From Glaciecola sp965658765 (GTDB taxonomy: Bacteria > Pseudomonadota > Gammaproteobacteria > Enterobacterales > Alteromonadaceae): DNA of 27,085 nucleotides. The stretch spans positions 1-27,085 of the forward strand of contig CBFHTO010000050.1 in assembly GCA_965658765.1 (NCBI GenBank). The letters run 5' to 3'. A program made the translations under genes and the position numbers. This document shows, one piece after another, positions 16,111 to 23,226 of the stretch; positions within the stretch are counted from its first letter, which is position 1, and every line of letters begins with the position of its first letter. The notes under the pieces are model-generated. The model was not told the origin of the DNA and searched no databases. It saw only the letters and a program-made list of their open reading frames with translations.

Positions 16111-17604
16111 TTATTCTTCATTAAACCAAACTAGATTTCTCGCGGCCATGATGATTTCACCTGCTTTTTCTTCAGATAAATCTTCAATGTCGCTAATCTC
16201 GTCGGTACCTTGCTCTGCTAAAAGCTCTAAGTTTGTGATCCCTCTGCTTGCTAATACAAACGCAACGTGACGATCCATTCCATCTAGATCTAAAAGTTCT
16301 TGGTCAGGTTCGGATTTCTCCAAGGATTCTTCATTCGCCAACGCGCGCGTCGTCAGTGTTGCTTTTGCTCTGTTGCGCAGCTCATCGACTAAATCTTCGT
16401 CTAAGCCTTCTATTTCTAGCAACTCATTGACTGGCACATATGCAATTTCTTCTAAGGTTGTAAAACCCTCTTCTACCAAAAGTAATGCGAAGTCTTCATC
16501 AATGTCTAATCCATCAGTAAACACAGACAATACTTTCTGGTTTTCTTCTTCATGCTTTGAGTTTAAGTCGTCAACGGTCATCACGTTTAACTCCCACTCA
16601 GTAAGCTGGCTCGCCAAGCGGACGTTTTGACCACTGCGCCCTATAGCTTGAGCTAAGTTATCGCTTTCAACCGCCACGTCCATTGAACGGGCGTCTTCAT
16701 CAACCACTATCGATGCAACCTCTGCTGGGGCCATCGCGTTGATTACAAATTGAGCTGGATTTTCGTCCCAAAGTACGATGTCGACCCGCTCTCCCCCAAG
16801 TTCGCTTGACACTGCTTGAACTCGAGAGCCTCGCATACCTACGCATGCACCAACCGGATCTAAACGCTTATCATTAGTCTTAACCGCAATTTTGGCGCGA
16901 GCGCCAGGGTCTCTTGCAGCCGATTTTATCTCAAGTGTTTCTTCTGCTATTTCAGGAACTTCTAACCTGAATAACTCGACCAGCATGTCAGGATGAGTTC
17001 GACTGATGAATAATTGAGCGCCGCGAGCTTCGGGTCTAATTACGTATAATAGCCCTCTAACACGATCTCCAGGCCTAAATGTTTCACGGGGTAACATGTC
17101 TTCTTTAAAAATAACACCTTCGGCGTTATTTCCCAGGTCAACGATAACATTATCTCGATTAACCTTTTTGACCGTACCGGTTACAAGTTCGCCGACCTTA
17201 TCTTCATATTCAGCTATCATTTGCGCACGTTCAGCTTCTCGAACTTTTTGCACAATGACTTGTTTTGCAGTTTGTGTGGTAATACGGTCAAATGCGATAG
17301 ATTCAATTTGCTCTTCAATAAAATCACCAACCTGAACCTCAGGTTCATCAATCTGGGCAGCTGAAAGGGTAATTTCAGCAAAAGGATTTTCTTGGATTTC
17401 ATCGTCTTCTTTTACTAACCAACGTCGAAATGTATCGAAATCCCCAGTATCTCTATCGATTGCGACGCGAACCTCTATATTCCCCTCATTTTTCTTTTTC
17501 GTCGCACTTGCTAAGGCAAATTCCAATGCCTCAAATATTTTTTCGCGTGGCACCTGCTTTTCATTAGATACCGCTTCTGCCACCATTAAAATCTCTTTGC
17601 TCAT
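16111..17604 (-). CDS. nusA: Transcription termination/antitermination factor NusA
   Basis: NusA binds RNA polymerase and acts in pausing, intrinsic termination and antitermination. The 497 residues show the N-terminal RNAP-binding domain (1-125), an S1 domain (137-200, GELVTGTVKKVNRDNVIVDLG), KH1 with GMRG (256-259), KH2 with GRSG (322-325) and two C-terminal acidic helix-hairpin-helix repeats (365-415 and 440-492) as in E. coli. GAGG lies five bases before the ATG. It sits 35 bases after rimP. The leader of this operon contains intrinsic terminators, which are natural targets for NusA feedback. Confidence 0.98.
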   Translation of the reverse strand: MSKEILMVAEAVSNEKQVPREKIFEALEFALASATKKKNEGNIEVRVAIDRDTGDFDTFRRWLVKEDDEIQENPFAEITLSAAQIDEPEVQVGDFIEEQIESIAFDRITTQTAKQVIVQKVREAERAQMIAEYEDKVGELVTGTVKKVNRDNVIVDLGNNAEGVIFKEDMLPRETFRPGDRVRGLLYVIRPEARGAQLFISRTHPDMLVELFRLEVPEIAEETLEIKSAARDPGARAKIAVKTNDKRLDPVGACVGMRGSRVQAVSSELGGERVDIVLWDENPAQFVINAMAPAEVASIVVDEDARSMDVAVESDNLAQAIGRSGQNVRLASQLTEWELNVMTVDDLNSKHEEENQKVLSVFTDGLDIDEDFALLLVEEGFTTLEEIAYVPVNELLEIEGLDEDLVDELRNRAKATLTTRALANEESLEKSEPDQELLDLDGMDRHVAFVLASRGITNLELLAEQGTDEISDIEDLSEEKAGEIIMAARNLVWFNEE

Positions 17605-17639
17605 CTTTGCCTCATTTTTCGTTTATTGGGCACTAAAAA

Positions 17640-18098
17640 TTAGTCGAATTCTGGAACTAAATTAGCTTTCAGCACATTATCAAATGCCAGCTCAAAGCTA
17701 TCGTTATCTACTTTAATAATAAAATTATTGTCAGTGCATTGCATAAGAATGCCTTTAAAGTTTCGTCTGCCATCCTGCGGCATTTGTAACTTAACACTAA
17801 TAACCTCACCTATGATTTGCATATAGTGCGCAGGTTTGAACAAAGGTCTGTCCATACCGGGTGAGGAAACTTCTAAATTATATTCAGTTGAAATCGGGTC
17901 TTCTACGTCTAACACAGCACTGACTTGATAACTTACCTCAGCACAGTCGTCGACTTCTATCCCTTTTTCTGAATCAATGTATACTCTTAAGGTCGAGTGC
18001 TTGCCCGCGCGAACAAACTCAAGTCCAAGTAATTCAAAACCAGCGGCTTCCACCGCTGGATCTAACAGTTCGGTCAATTTTCTTTCAAGTTGTGACAA
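17640..18098 (-). CDS. rimP: Ribosome maturation factor RimP
   Basis: RimP helps 30S subunit maturation. The product is read as 152 residues and matches E. coli RimP closely: KLTELLDPAVEAAGFELLG, TLRVYIDSEKGIEVDDC, VSAVLDVEDPI, YNLEVSSPGMDRPLF and the end KANLVPEF. The frame is open upstream to 18110, but the TTG at 18098 is chosen because GGAG (18105-18108) precedes it by six bases and the resulting SQLERKLTE lines up with the E. coli N-terminus. It is the first gene of the operon. The weak TTG start and the attenuator-like leader both suggest tight control. Confidence 0.95.
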   Translation of the reverse strand: MSQLERKLTELLDPAVEAAGFELLGLEFVRAGKHSTLRVYIDSEKGIEVDDCAEVSYQVSAVLDVEDPISTEYNLEVSSPGMDRPLFKPAHYMQIIGEVISVKLQMPQDGRRNFKGILMQCTDNNFIIKVDNDSFELAFDNVLKANLVPEFD

Positions 18099-18104
18099 GC
18101 GCAA

Positions 18105-18108
18105 CTCC
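18105..18108 (-). promoter_or_regulatory. Ribosome-binding site fixing the TTG start of rimP
   Basis: GGAG on the minus strand, six bases before the TTG at 18098. Confidence 0.7.
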
Positions 18109-18120
18109 AAAAACAGAAAT

Positions 18121-18140
18121 AAAAAAAGGGCATATAGCCC
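18121..18140 (-). terminator. Second (proximal) leader terminator of the rimP operon
   Basis: On the minus strand GGGC-TATAT-GCCC is followed by seven T bases, ending 12 bases before the rimP ribosome-binding site. The stem has only four G-C pairs, so it may be weak or NusA-dependent. Confidence 0.55.
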
Positions 18141-18172
18141 GTCTAATCGCTAATTTTCCAATAAGCGGATAC

Positions 18173-18196
18173 AAAAAAGCCCCGAACAAGCGGAGC
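18173..18196 (-). terminator. First leader terminator of the rimP operon
   Basis: On the minus strand GCTCCG pairs with CGGGGC (one G-U pair) around CTTGTT, then TTTTTT. The left arm and loop also form one side of a 9-bp long-range stem (18185-18193 with 18264-18272), so the two structures exclude each other. Confidence 0.75.
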
Positions 18197-18290
18197 TAAC
18201 CTTAAACAATCCGCATAATTACTTATCGGATGATGGACATGTACGCACATGACTACATAGATGCCGCTTGTTGAACGTTACTTTGATTGT

Positions 18291-18338
18291 TAATACCGTG
18301 GATTTTTAATACCGCGGATATTTACTATCGCGATTTTT
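18291..18338. repeat. Three tandem imperfect 16-bp repeats in the rimP leader
   Basis: TAATACCGTGGATTTT, TAATACCGCGGATATT and TACTATCGCGATTTTT follow head to tail at 18291, 18307 and 18323. Copies 1 and 2 share 14 of 16 bases. Each has a CG-rich centre (CCGTGG, CCGCGG, TCGCGA). Confidence 0.7.
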
Positions 18339-18434
18339 TATCAACACTATTTAGCAAAAAATAATTGCCTTGCCGAAAATGCTAGGCTAATTTTCTAACT
18401 GACGCTTAAAAATCAGGGAGTTCGTTAGTAGCGT

Positions 18435-18463
18435 ATTATACTCGCCTGTTTTTGACATCGCAA
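18435..18463 (-). promoter_or_regulatory. Sigma-70 promoter of the rimP operon
   Basis: TTGCGA (18458-18463), a 17-base spacer and a perfect TATAAT (18435-18440) lie on the minus strand. Transcription should start near 18428. The boxes resemble those of the rpsO promoter. Confidence 0.8.
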
Positions 18464-19128
18464 ATATATATCGCTTATTTCTAATTTTACTTAGATTTAT
18501 TCTTACATATTGAATCGTGAACATAATTCACACATTAAAATCATTCATACTTGAACCAGAATACCGCCTCGACATATGACGTTAAAAAAATGAGCTATAA
18601 ATTCAGACTCCTATGCGCTCAACACCACTAACTCTTGCACTCATTTTAGTTTATACATCGGAAAAACAGATCTTAAAGCAAAGAAAAACATGGGTTTTAT
18701 TGTGTAATTAAAACTAGTAATTCATGTTGAAATTTTGTATATTTAATGAGCGATTAAGCATTGATTCCTGTAAATATGTAATGTTTAGCCCCTCTCGTGA
18801 GAGGGGCTTTTTTTGTTTGGTTAAAAATAACTGATAGCTATCTATCGCAGGTTCACAGAGAGCAGATGACTAGGCGTATTATCGGGAAATGGCAGTGAAT
18901 TTTGTTAACGATAGGTACAATTGAGATAAAGAGCTTTGCGTTTGGCCGTGTATATATGCTCTGCAATTGAAGCACAATAGAATAGTCATCGATATTTCAT
19001 TGAGCAATCACTTAGAATTTTTCAATAAGAACGATGTTTTTGAATTACTCCAATATTAGACTACTATTCAGTCGCGTTGCCGCTGTGAATAACAAATCTT
19101 GGCACTTGATTCTTTAAACTGAAAAAGA
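18464..19128. other. Long intergenic stretch with an orphan plus-strand terminator
   Basis: About 660 bases with no supported protein gene and no tRNA. A 32-codon plus-strand frame (18613-18711) has a hydrophobic N-terminus but no ribosome-binding site. A strong plus-strand terminator lies at 18787-18814. The part from 18820 to 19128 shows nothing recognisable beyond a 10-bp palindrome (GATAGCTATC, near 18833). Confidence 0.4.
18787..18814 (+). terminator. Strong plus-strand intrinsic terminator with no upstream gene
   Basis: AGCCCCTCTC and GAGAGGGGCT form a near-perfect stem of about 9-10 bp, followed by seven T bases. The minus-strand side has no T-run. No plus-strand protein gene ends here, so it may close a small RNA. 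Confidence 0.85.
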
Positions 19129-19389
19129 CTAATACTCCCACCAACAATCTTGCCACCACGTTAAGAACTCTTCAAAATCAATAAATCCGTCATTGTTTTT
19201 GTCAATCATGTTAAAACCTTCTTCGACATGGCTTGCTTTTGTCTTTGGTGACAGTATCGTTAAAAGTTCTACAAACTCCGCTAATTCAATTTGACCGTTC
19301 TTATCTCGGTCAAAATAATCAAACTCTTTTCTTATCTCGGCAATTTTTTCGGGCTCTAAATTTGAAGCTGGGCTTTTCACATCGGTCAT
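19129..19389 (-). CDS. Small two-EF-hand calcium-binding protein
   Basis: The 86-residue product holds two EF-hand loops. Loop 1 runs from D27 to E38 (DRDKNGQIELAE) and loop 2 from D63 to E74 (DKNNDGFIDFEE). Both have the ligand positions 1, 3, 5 and 12 filled and Gly at 6, so both should bind Ca2+. The C-terminus is Trp-rich (TWWQDCWWEY). There is no signal peptide, so it is probably a cytoplasmic Ca2+ buffer or sensor; its partner is unknown. The frame opens at a TTG (19401), but the ATG at 19389 is preferred because that TTG lies in the TTGAGAAG ribosome-binding region. It lies 86 bases after trhO on the same strand, and a hairpin may hide its ribosome-binding site. Confidence 0.85.
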   Translation of the reverse strand: MTDVKSPASNLEPEKIAEIRKEFDYFDRDKNGQIELAEFVELLTILSPKTKASHVEEGFNMIDKNNDGFIDFEEFLTWWQDCWWEY

Positions 19390-19393
19390 AATA

Positions 19394-19438
19394 CTTCTCA
19401 ATCAACTCTCTGTAACTAAAGTTTACTCCTTTGAGAAG
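19394..19438 (-). promoter_or_regulatory. 8-bp inverted repeat covering the ribosome-binding site of the EF-hand gene
   Basis: CTTCTCAA (minus, 19438-19431) and TTGAGAAG (19401-19394) are perfectly complementary across 29 bases. The second arm is the probable Shine-Dalgarno of the EF-hand gene, so the hairpin could reduce its translation. Confidence 0.4.
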
Positions 19439-19475
19439 CTTAGTGTCTACCGTTATTCTAAGAAACTAAATTTAT

Positions 19476-20474
19476 TCATGACTTATTCAATTGATTTTTG
19501 AGATTTGCCCTTGCACGCTGCGCCTCTGACTTTTCTGTACGTTTTTGTATCATTATGTCTCGCGCCTCAGTACCTACGTGCTCCTGTGAACGCTCTTTTG
19601 CCAATTGAATTTGTTTTTCGCGCTCTCTAAATCTTGCTAGCTGTTCATCTGTATGCTGGCCAAAACACTTTGGACATGTGACACCTTGTTCATATTTATC
19701 ACTTAACTTATCTTTGTCTGTTATTGGAAGTCGACAACCATAACATTGGTCATATTCGCTTTTCATTAGCGTGTGATCAACCGCTACTCGATTATCGAAA
19801 ACAAAACAGTCGCCCTCCCAAAGAGAGTTTTCTTTTGGAACATCTTCTAAATACTGCAGGATGCCACCCTCGAGATGATAAACCTCGTCAAACCCTTGTT
19901 CTTTCAAATATGCGGTCGACTTTTCACAGCGTATTCCACCGGTACAATACATTGCTACTTTTTTGTGCTTGTTCGGATCTAGGTTCTGTTTAACATAGTT
20001 AGGAAACTCTCTAAATGACGAGGTTTTAGGATTTATTGCGTTAGCGAAAGTGCCAATTTCAATTTCATAATCGTTGCGAGTATCAATAACGGTAACATCG
20101 GGGTCAGAGATTAGGTCGTTCCAATCTTTGGCTTTGACATAAGTCCCAACGGTTTTTCTAGGATCAATACCGTTTACTCCCATCGTGACTATTTCTTTCT
20201 TCAGTTTTACTTTAGTTCGATAGAAAGGTTGCTCATCGTGCCATGATTTTTTATATGAAATCGGACTGATTCGCTTATCATTATTCAAATATGACAGTAA
20301 TTTAGATATTGCGCTCTCACTGCCAGAAACAGTCCCATTTAAGCCCTCTTCTGCAAGTAATATGGTCCCCTTGATCGACTCGGACTCCATGAACTCTCGC
20401 AAGGGTTCCCTCATCTCCTTGTAATTATCTAAAGAAACAAATTTATATAAAGCACAAACTAGTATTTTTTTCAT
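19476..20474 (-). CDS. trhO: tRNA uridine(34) hydroxylase TrhO (YceA family, rhodanese domain)
   Basis: TrhO uses oxygen to make 5-hydroxyuridine at position 34 of certain tRNAs. The 332-residue product has the N-terminal acylphosphatase-like domain (ALYKFVSLDNYKEMREPL, EEGLNGTVSG) and then a rhodanese domain (about 115-220) with VIDTRNDYEIEIGTF and the active loop YCTGGIRCEKS (C177, C183). After LEGGILQYLEDVP come paired cysteines CYGC and CPKC, which may bind zinc. A charged helical tail ends the protein. GAGGA lies just before the ATG. It is followed by the EF-hand gene. Confidence 0.95.
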   Translation of the reverse strand: MKKILVCALYKFVSLDNYKEMREPLREFMESESIKGTILLAEEGLNGTVSGSESAISKLLSYLNNDKRISPISYKKSWHDEQPFYRTKVKLKKEIVTMGVNGIDPRKTVGTYVKAKDWNDLISDPDVTVIDTRNDYEIEIGTFANAINPKTSSFREFPNYVKQNLDPNKHKKVAMYCTGGIRCEKSTAYLKEQGFDEVYHLEGGILQYLEDVPKENSLWEGDCFVFDNRVAVDHTLMKSEYDQCYGCRLPITDKDKLSDKYEQGVTCPKCFGQHTDEQLARFREREKQIQLAKERSQEHVGTEARDIMIQKRTEKSEAQRARANLKNQLNKS

Positions 20475-20610
20475 ATTTTCCTCTGCTGCTTGTTGGAACG
20501 TAAATCCAAGGCAAAAATCGGGCGCGAGATTAGCATAATGAAAGCTTTAACACTAGGGAGTTTCAATCTAACAGAGCGAATGCAAAGACCTATCGATGAT
20601 AATTTTTAGC

Positions 20611-21144
20611 CTATAACAACTCGTTAGACCGCTTAATAATATCGTTAAAATCAAAATAATTAACTTCAGATTGCTGATTTGATCTTTTTTGTTGTGTATC
20701 TTCACTATTATCATTGTGAGTGAATTTATATGAGCGTGATTGAAAATGATAATATGGTAAATTTTCTTTCACGTCCTCAGGGATAATCTGCTCTTCTGAA
20801 TAATGAGTGAGTGGATCTGGATGTATTGATTGCATAAATCTTAGAATAGTTGCAGCTTTATTGATGCTTGAAGATAATGCATCACTCATTCTGCAGGTGT
20901 TTTTGAAGTCTCTTTCTGTAGCGTAATAATTTGGCGAAGGTCTTTTATAAAACCCATACATCTCCTCTTGTGATTGACTTTGTGGCTGATCATACGAGGC
21001 TTCAGTTGGTTCGATTAAGCTGAGGTCATCAATATTTAAAGCAAGGTACCAAGCAAAATCTGAACGCTTTGATGACTCTTTACTATTGGTCAGACTCTCG
21101 TTTAGCCTTACGTTTTGACTTAATATATCCGAAAATTTAACCAT
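20611..21144 (-). CDS. Uncharacterised protein, possibly VC2046/SO_2500-like
   Basis: I cannot assign a function. The 177-residue product is soluble, without signal peptide or membrane segment, and rich in Ser, Asn and Gln. The opening RLNESLTNSKESSKRSDFAWYLALNIDDL resembles from memory the N-terminus of the uncharacterised VC2046/SO_2500 family of gammaproteobacteria; this is tentative. The second half (HYHFQSRSYKFTHNDN and beyond) is polar and probably flexible. An AGGAG lies 15 bases before the ATG, too far to be a good ribosome-binding site. The gene is divergent from the receiver-TPR gene. Confidence 0.6.
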   Translation of the reverse strand: MVKFSDILSQNVRLNESLTNSKESSKRSDFAWYLALNIDDLSLIEPTEASYDQPQSQSQEEMYGFYKRPSPNYYATERDFKNTCRMSDALSSSINKAATILRFMQSIHPDPLTHYSEEQIIPEDVKENLPYYHFQSRSYKFTHNDNSEDTQQKRSNQQSEVNYFDFNDIIKRSNELL

Positions 21145-21454
21145 AAAAATCGTTTATCGCTCCTAGACACGGTAATGGAATGCGAAATATTGAACAATTA
21201 TCTCTTGTCAAGACTGCTACTTATTTATTTGGTATCGGCAGAAGTACCTATTATCAATAGCTATTGTTTCGATAAATAACACTCAGATATACTGTTGTTA
21301 GGTTTCTTTATTTAAAATTTTTTTAGTTTATTAAGCTCAATTAAGCAATACTAATAAAAGTGTCAGAGTTGAATGAATGAACATATTGATGGATAAAGTA
21401 AATGCAAAAGCTCAATATCAGTAAATTAAAAGTCCTTGCAGCGACAAAATATTT
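21145..21454. other. Divergent AT-rich control region
   Basis: The 310 bases between the unrecognised gene and the receiver-TPR gene hold no supported coding frame. Only short frames of 7-12 codons and the palindrome AATAGCTATT (around 21260) were seen. No convincing promoter pair was found. Confidence 0.35.
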
Positions 21455-23101
21455 ATGAATAAAAAAGAATTTTCAGGCAAACAGTGTTTAATTGTTGAAG
21501 ATAGGCGTCCATTTCTTATGTTGTTGAAAGGTTTGTTTACAAACCTTGGCGTAAAATCCATCCGCACAGAACTGAGCGCAGAAGACGCGGTCAAAGCTTG
21601 TAAACTTAATCACTTTGATATTATTGTCAGTGATTTACATTTAGGGACGAATCGTAAAAATGGTTTTGAATTTCTAGAAGAAGTAAGAAAACTTCAATTA
21701 ATAAAACCGACAACAGTGTTTGTCATGATCAGTGGTGATAGCGCTCGCTCGGTTGTTTTAGGTTCGATTGAAAAGCAACCAGACGATTTTCTCGTTAAAC
21801 CTTTTTCACAAGCTCAATTGAATGCTCGTATTAGTAGAGCATTAGTAAAACGAGCATTACTGAATCCACTATATGAATTGATAGATAAGTCACTATATGA
21901 AGAAGCAGTAGAATGTTGTATCGAACTAATAAAACAACATTCTAGATATGCGGCGAGCCTAACGCACATGTTGATTGAATTATATTGGAAAACTTCTAAA
22001 TTAGACCAAGCAGAACAAATTTTAGATAAGATGCTAGGTACGCGGAAGCTCACATGGTCATTATGCGCCCTTGCAAGAACCTATTTATTACAAGAGCGAT
22101 TCGAAGATGCTATTGATGCTGCAAATGAGGCAATTGATTTATCATCAAATTGTGTAGATGCATTCGATATCAGAGCAGAAGCTCTCTTGAAATTGGATAA
22201 CAAGCCAGAAGCTTTAAAATCAATCACTGAAGCACTCTCTATTGCGCCACTTAGCATTGACAGACATTTTAAAGTATGTGAAATCGCTAGAGAAAACGAA
22301 GACTTTGAGTTGGCAGTGAATAGTTCAAAAGCGATCTATGACTTGTCGAAGCGTTCGGTTCATAAGAACGTCAATCACATGTGTGGTTACATTCGAAGCA
22401 TGCTCGATGCTGCAGAATATGCGTCTGACCGAAGTACTAAAAATAAATTCATGCAAGAATCTGGGCTGGCACTACAAAAAGCAAGGACAGATGAAGTGGT
22501 GCGTAACTCATCAACAGACTTTGACTTTGATATATTCTCTAACATCATTGGTGCTCGCCTTTTGTATATTGAAGGTAAAGTATTCGATGCAAAAAAAGTT
22601 CTTGAAGAGACACAAGTCGACATAGAAAAAAAGTTTGATAATTACCCTGTTTCTATGGCTCCTGACAGTTTTAAAGTTATGTTAGATTTATGCGATTTTG
22701 AAGAGGCATTAAAATTAAGCGAAGTAATGCACCAACAATCAGACCAGATTGATCAGTCAATATTATACTTAATGGAAAACGAGACAAATAAAATTGCTGA
22801 CGAACGCAAGAAGTATATTCGACATAACAAAAAAGGCATCGAACTCTATGGATCTGGTCAATATGCAAAAGCATATGAAGAATTTAGTATTGCAAAAAAT
22901 ATTGCACACTTAAATATTGGAGTGACGCTGAACCTGCTGCAATGCTCGGTAAAGCTTCTTATCCAAAATAATAAATCCGACCCTAAGATGATGAAAGAGA
23001 CAAAAGAGATGTTTCGTTTTATTGAAAACATGCCACTCAAATCTGTATATAAAACAAAATTTCAGTCAATAAAAGAAGAATGGCATGAAGCAGGTCAGTA
23101 A
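21455..23101 (+). CDS. Response regulator with receiver and TPR domains
   Basis: The 548-residue protein begins with a CheY-like receiver (about 8-130): acidic pair E15/D16, phospho-acceptor D60 in VSDLHLG, S93 in MISGD and K115 in VKPF, so it should be phosphorylated by a histidine kinase not found here. The rest (about 135-540) is helical, with tetratricopeptide-like repeats such as ALARTYLLQERFEDAIDAANEAI and KGIELYGSGQYAKAYEEFSIAK. There is no DNA-binding or enzymatic output domain, so it probably works through protein contacts. The start has no clear ribosome-binding site. It is alone on its strand. Confidence 0.88.
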   Translation: MNKKEFSGKQCLIVEDRRPFLMLLKGLFTNLGVKSIRTELSAEDAVKACKLNHFDIIVSDLHLGTNRKNGFEFLEEVRKLQLIKPTTVFVMISGDSARSVVLGSIEKQPDDFLVKPFSQAQLNARISRALVKRALLNPLYELIDKSLYEEAVECCIELIKQHSRYAASLTHMLIELYWKTSKLDQAEQILDKMLGTRKLTWSLCALARTYLLQERFEDAIDAANEAIDLSSNCVDAFDIRAEALLKLDNKPEALKSITEALSIAPLSIDRHFKVCEIARENEDFELAVNSSKAIYDLSKRSVHKNVNHMCGYIRSMLDAAEYASDRSTKNKFMQESGLALQKARTDEVVRNSSTDFDFDIFSNIIGARLLYIEGKVFDAKKVLEETQVDIEKKFDNYPVSMAPDSFKVMLDLCDFEEALKLSEVMHQQSDQIDQSILYLMENETNKIADERKKYIRHNKKGIELYGSGQYAKAYEEFSIAKNIAHLNIGVTLNLLQCSVKLLIQNNKSDPKMMKETKEMFRFIENMPLKSVYKTKFQSIKEEWHEAGQ

Positions 23102-23144
23102 TACACACCTGTTCTATTCGCTAAAACATGCTAGGCATTATTTG

Positions 23145-23174
23145 TAACAGTATTATCTGCAACAGTATTATTTG
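23145..23174. repeat. Short tandem 15-bp repeat
   Basis: GTAACAGTATTATCT is followed directly by GCAACAGTATTATTT (13 of 15 identical). It lies between the two convergent genes. No terminator was found in this 125-base gap. Confidence 0.6.
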
Positions 23175-23226
23175 AACAAACTCATACTTATTTTATACCG
23201 CTTATTTTGTCGTATCGACTTCAAAC

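Larger units (their letters stand above)
18121..18428 (-). ncRNA. Structured 5' leader of the rimP-nusA-infB operon, candidate attenuator
   Basis: The leader runs about 330 nt from the predicted start of transcription to rimP. It contains hairpin A (CATGT/ACATG, 18238-18251) and hairpin B (ATCCG-ATAA with a GTAA tetraloop, 18209-18231). Both are enclosed by AACAAGCGG (18272-18264) pairing with CCGCTTGTT (18193-18185). That closing stem uses the bases of terminator 1. The 3' arm of hairpin B (GCGGAT, 18214-18209) can also pair with ATCCGC (18170-18165) beyond terminator 1. Attenuator-like 'rimP leaders' with a 3' terminator have been described computationally in other gammaproteobacteria; whether this is the same element or only an analogue is not known. 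The structure is seen; control is inferred. Confidence 0.6.

Noticed and set aside
18143..18250. 35-codon minus-strand frame in the rimP leader, overlapping terminator 1, as a possible leader peptide
   Set aside because: No ribosome-binding site and no repeated regulatory codons; the RNA structures explain the region better.
18111..18470. tRNA-fMet (metY) gene upstream of rimP
   Set aside because: No GGTTCGA-type T-loop, D-arm or CCA end was found on either strand, although the 9-bp stem spacing (~88 nt) at first looked tRNA-like.
18452..18480. Plus-strand promoter from the perfect TTGACA at 18452
   Set aside because: No acceptable -10 box at 16-18 bases; the same bases are part of the spacer and -35 of the well-formed minus-strand rimP promoter.
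18613..18711. 32-codon plus-strand frame with a hydrophobic N-terminus as a small membrane protein
   Set aside because: No ribosome-binding site before the ATG and no other support.
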